Shown here: piece by piece, positions 61,368-64,000 of the stretch | Numbering within the stretch: the stretch's first letter is position 1 | Layout of the letters: every line of letters begins with the position of its first letter | Assembly: GCA_030694985.1 (NCBI GenBank) | Contig: JAUYTV010000045.1 | Location: forward strand, 1-64,000 | Source of the DNA: Methanoregula sp. | Lineage (GTDB): Archaea > Halobacteriota > Methanomicrobia > Methanomicrobiales > Methanospirillaceae | Reading direction: 5' to 3' | DNA: 64,000 nucleotides | Notes under the pieces: generated by a model | The model's input: only the letters and a program-made list of their open reading frames with translations | Database searches by the model: none | Told to the model about the DNA's origin: nothing | Translations under genes and position numbers: made by a program

Positions 61368-62239
61368 GCCTGCTGATGATCGACATGCTGACTTTCGGGA
61401 TACTCGTGTGGATCACGATCGTTCTCCTCATCATTGTGGCAGGCAGTGAACTCTTCACGATGATGATCGAAGAACAGATCCGCTATCTCCGCCTGATCAT
61501 CCATTACGCGCCGTTACCCGCGACCGTCAGCATCCCGTCCCGGCCCGAACCGGTTGCCCGCTATGTATCATGGGCGCTGGGAGAAAACCGGAATCCGGTG
61601 AGATGTGTGCATATACGTTTTACTGGCAGGTGTCGGTACGGAAAGAGCGGGCGTTGGATGGATATGGGGGGTGAGGCTTTTTTCTCTGTTGCCATACCGG
61701 GTTTTGTCTGGCGTGCAACCACTACCTACGCTCCCGGCATCTGGCTCAAAACATTCGATTATTACGTTGATAGCAAAGCGGGTATGAATCTCAACCTGTT
61801 CTCCCTCTTCCCGCTGGATAACGCACACGATGATGCGATCAAAACCCCCTCACTCTTCCGGTACCTTGCCTGCACGCCCCTGTTTCCCATGATTCACGGT
61901 CAGGCCGGATTCATCTCCTGGGAAAATATTGATGACTCGACTTCTAAAGCAATTATTTCAGATAAGGGTCGGTCTGTTGAAGCCCTTGCCCGTTTCAACG
62001 GTAGGGGATGGATCGAAAGTATAGACATGCACGACAAGACGAATCCGGAGACCGGTAAGCCGTTAAACGGTCATTTTGCCACCCGGTTCTCCTCCTATAC
62101 CCAAGTGGAAGGTTACTGGATACCGATGCAGGTTGACTCAGACATGATTCTTCCGGACGGGGAATATGTCACTGCAGAATATTCAATTACGGAAATCGAA
62201 TTCGATACGGCGATGATAACAAAACGGAGCGTGACCTGA
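61364..62239 (+). CDS. DUF6544-like protein
   Basis: 'IRFTGRCRYGKSGRWMDMGGEAFFSVAIPGFVWRATTTYAPGIWLKTFDYYVDSKAGMNLNLFSLFPL'; 4-bp overlap with mscS. Confidence 0.6.
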   Translation: MSLLMIDMLTFGILVWITIVLLIIVAGSELFTMMIEEQIRYLRLIIHYAPLPATVSIPSRPEPVARYVSWALGENRNPVRCVHIRFTGRCRYGKSGRWMDMGGEAFFSVAIPGFVWRATTTYAPGIWLKTFDYYVDSKAGMNLNLFSLFPLDNAHDDAIKTPSLFRYLACTPLFPMIHGQAGFISWENIDDSTSKAIISDKGRSVEALARFNGRGWIESIDMHDKTNPETGKPLNGHFATRFSSYTQVEGYWIPMQVDSDMILPDGEYVTAEYSITEIEFDTAMITKRSVT

Positions 62240-62330
62240 ATGGATCCGTCTCCGGATGTCCCGCTCCCCTTTCGGATCGTCGCACTGATGCAGGAGCGGA
62301 ACCGTCTTTTAGCACTTTTGTGTCAGTGAT

Positions 62331-62380
62331 CCGCCGCGGGGGCGCCCTATCGGGGGCGTCGGGGTTTATCGCATCGGGAG
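62331..62380 (+). repeat. GC-rich stem-loop element, copy 2 (plus strand)
   Basis: 'CCGCCGCGGGGGCGCCCTATCGGGGGCGTCGGGGTTTATCGCATCGGGAG' aligns to reverse complement of 32482-32545. Confidence 0.6.
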
Positions 62381-62757
62381 CATGAAGGTAACCCTCCTTA
62401 TAATTCCTTATGGTGATTATTTTCATGAGAAATCATTCGGCAAGCTCTGCCCCTCAGGGTTTTTTCCCCCGAAGCTGTGACACCCCTGATTGCGATGGTG
62501 ACGTATTAACGGTAACCCCATTCATCCTATCACAATATGTCTATATCCTCCAAACGGGGGATAGGAGGCACAAGAGGGCTGCGTTAAATTTTATGACAAC
62601 CGGTTTGAGCACGAGAATAAGCAAACAACGGGGAAATGAGCAACCAAACCGTTAGTTCTTCTGGTTGACCGGTGCCAGTTTCTAAAACCCCCCCGACCTG
62701 CTTTCCACATATCTTTTAATAATCCCCTGTATATACCACAAGTAGGACTGGCAGGAT

Positions 62758-63795
62758 ATGGTAAGTGATGAGAATTCAGATGGCGTGTCCACCGTTATCG
62801 GTTATGAACGGGAATTAAAGGAGATAACCGAAGCTGTCGAACGGTCCGGTTCCGGTGCACCGTCCCATATTGCCATCGTTGCAGAACCGATGAGTGGCCG
62901 TACGACGTTCGTTACCGAGATCCGGCGTCTCTACGGCGACCGGGTGCATTATATATCCCTGAATTTTGTCATACGTAAATCAGACCTTCCGGATGTCTCG
63001 TGCATGAATGAAGATATCATCCTGATTGACAATTGCCAGTTCTTAACAACGAGAGTTATAGGAGGATTTGAGGTTCTTGATACGTTCCTGCGCACACAGA
63101 TCACATCTAAAAAGATCTTCATCACGACTTGGAACACCCACAACTGGAAGTACCTCTCCTCAGTTATGAACATTGACGCATATTTCCCCACGATTGTCGC
63201 TCTGAACAGGATGGATACACCATTAATCAAGCAGTTGATCATGACGCGACACAAGACCGGTGAGATCCGGTTTGCAGACGAGGGAACCGCTGAGCGTTCG
63301 ATGTTTTTTTCCGTGATTCACCGCTCTGTGCCCCTGCCGTTTATTAAAACTGAAATTTCAGTCCCCTGGATAAAACTGAATTTTACGGTGATGCTTCATA
63401 AACTTCCCCGGAAAAAACGCGTACAGATATCGCTTGAAGACATCATTTTTGAAAAGATCAACCGGATAGCACAGGGAAATCCCGGTGTTGCCATCCTGCT
63501 CTGGGACAGGAGCCTGAAAGATAATGCAATATCATTGAGTGCAATCACCGAGAATGCATACTCCATCTCCCTTGACTCGAACGAATCATTCATTCTTTCT
63601 ATCGTCCTGTCTATGGGATCCCGGCATGCGAAGGATCTATCCGTTATTGCCGGTTCCGAGATGAATATCGAACGGGTGCTCTACCGTCTTGTACAGCAGG
63701 GCCTTATCCGGGAGGATGCAGGGTATTACCGTATCGAACCCTTTGCCCTTGGCCCGGTAACGGATTATCTTAAGAAAACCCGGAGGTTGTGGTAA
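62758..63795 (+). CDS. AAA/STAND-like ATPase-fold protein with degenerate Walker motifs and C-terminal winged helix
   Basis: 'HIAIVAEPMSGRTTFVTEI', 'DIILIDNCQFL', C-terminal 'RVLYRLVQQGLIREDAGYYRIEPFALGPVTDYL'. Confidence 0.65.
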   Translation: MVSDENSDGVSTVIGYERELKEITEAVERSGSGAPSHIAIVAEPMSGRTTFVTEIRRLYGDRVHYISLNFVIRKSDLPDVSCMNEDIILIDNCQFLTTRVIGGFEVLDTFLRTQITSKKIFITTWNTHNWKYLSSVMNIDAYFPTIVALNRMDTPLIKQLIMTRHKTGEIRFADEGTAERSMFFSVIHRSVPLPFIKTEISVPWIKLNFTVMLHKLPRKKRVQISLEDIIFEKINRIAQGNPGVAILLWDRSLKDNAISLSAITENAYSISLDSNESFILSIVLSMGSRHAKDLSVIAGSEMNIERVLYRLVQQGLIREDAGYYRIEPFALGPVTDYLKKTRRLW

Positions 63796-63797
63796 CC

Positions 63798-64000
63798 ATG
63801 GCCGATACCCTTCTTTCCAATGTTACCGCGAATGTTGCCGCCGATGTCACGGTGCAACTCCCGATAAAAACCATCGATGCAAACCTAGTACTGTACATCG
63901 TCTTTGTCATCGTCATCGCCTACGTCCTTTCCTACCTGCTCAGTTTCATCCTCGTCCATGTCTCTGAGCGGATCGGCTGGTACCGTACATCGGTCACGAT
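63798..64000 (+). CDS. Membrane protein, likely MscS-like (truncated by window end)
   Basis: ATG 2 bp after upstream stop; MADTLLSNVTANVAADVTVQLPIKTIDANLVLYIVFVIVIAYVLSYLLSFILVHVSERIGWYRTSVT... Confidence 0.5.
   Translation, partial: MADTLLSNVTANVAADVTVQLPIKTIDANLVLYIVFVIVIAYVLSYLLSFILVHVSERIGWYRTSVT

Overview
The window looks like an archaeal chromosome, probably a Methanomicrobiales-type methanogen (inference from type III RuBisCO, split PycA/PycB, the N-epsilon-acetyl-beta-lysine genes, and many secondary cation transporters). From left to right it holds: (i) a ~220 bp noncoding direct repeat, then a vWA / PP2C phosphatase / Ser-Thr kinase triad (TerY-P, or YegL-YegK-YegI-like); (ii) a branched-chain-amino-acid-type ABC transporter whose genes converge (KHM on +, F and G on -), next to a small-peptide + SSF symporter pair, with matching TGCTA-N5-TAGCA palindromes upstream of all three transcription units; (iii) a 10-gene Mrp/Mbh-type antiporter operon with three MrpD-like subunits; (iv) a run of ion and osmotic transport genes (UspA, K+ channel, CPA1, SNF, Na/Pi, DedA, HtpX, CNNM); (v) an archaellin-like lipoprotein candidate, DUF63, a decayed archaeosortase, MFS, and a REC-histidine kinase without the usual phosphoacceptor His; (vi) pycB - DUF6448-like - degraded biotinyl duplicate - pycA; (vii) TauE, type III RuBisCO, purC, KefB-like; (viii) a P-type ATPase flanked by 3'-end remnants of paralogs of the Na/Pi, rubredoxin-flavodoxin and SNF genes found 25 kb earlier; (ix) UspA, RNase J, tandem KamA-family genes + ablB, MscS, DUF6544-like, and a degenerate AAA protein next to a partial MscS-like gene. 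I recognised no rRNA, tRNA, CRISPR array or intact transposase. All family calls come from motif recognition without database searches.
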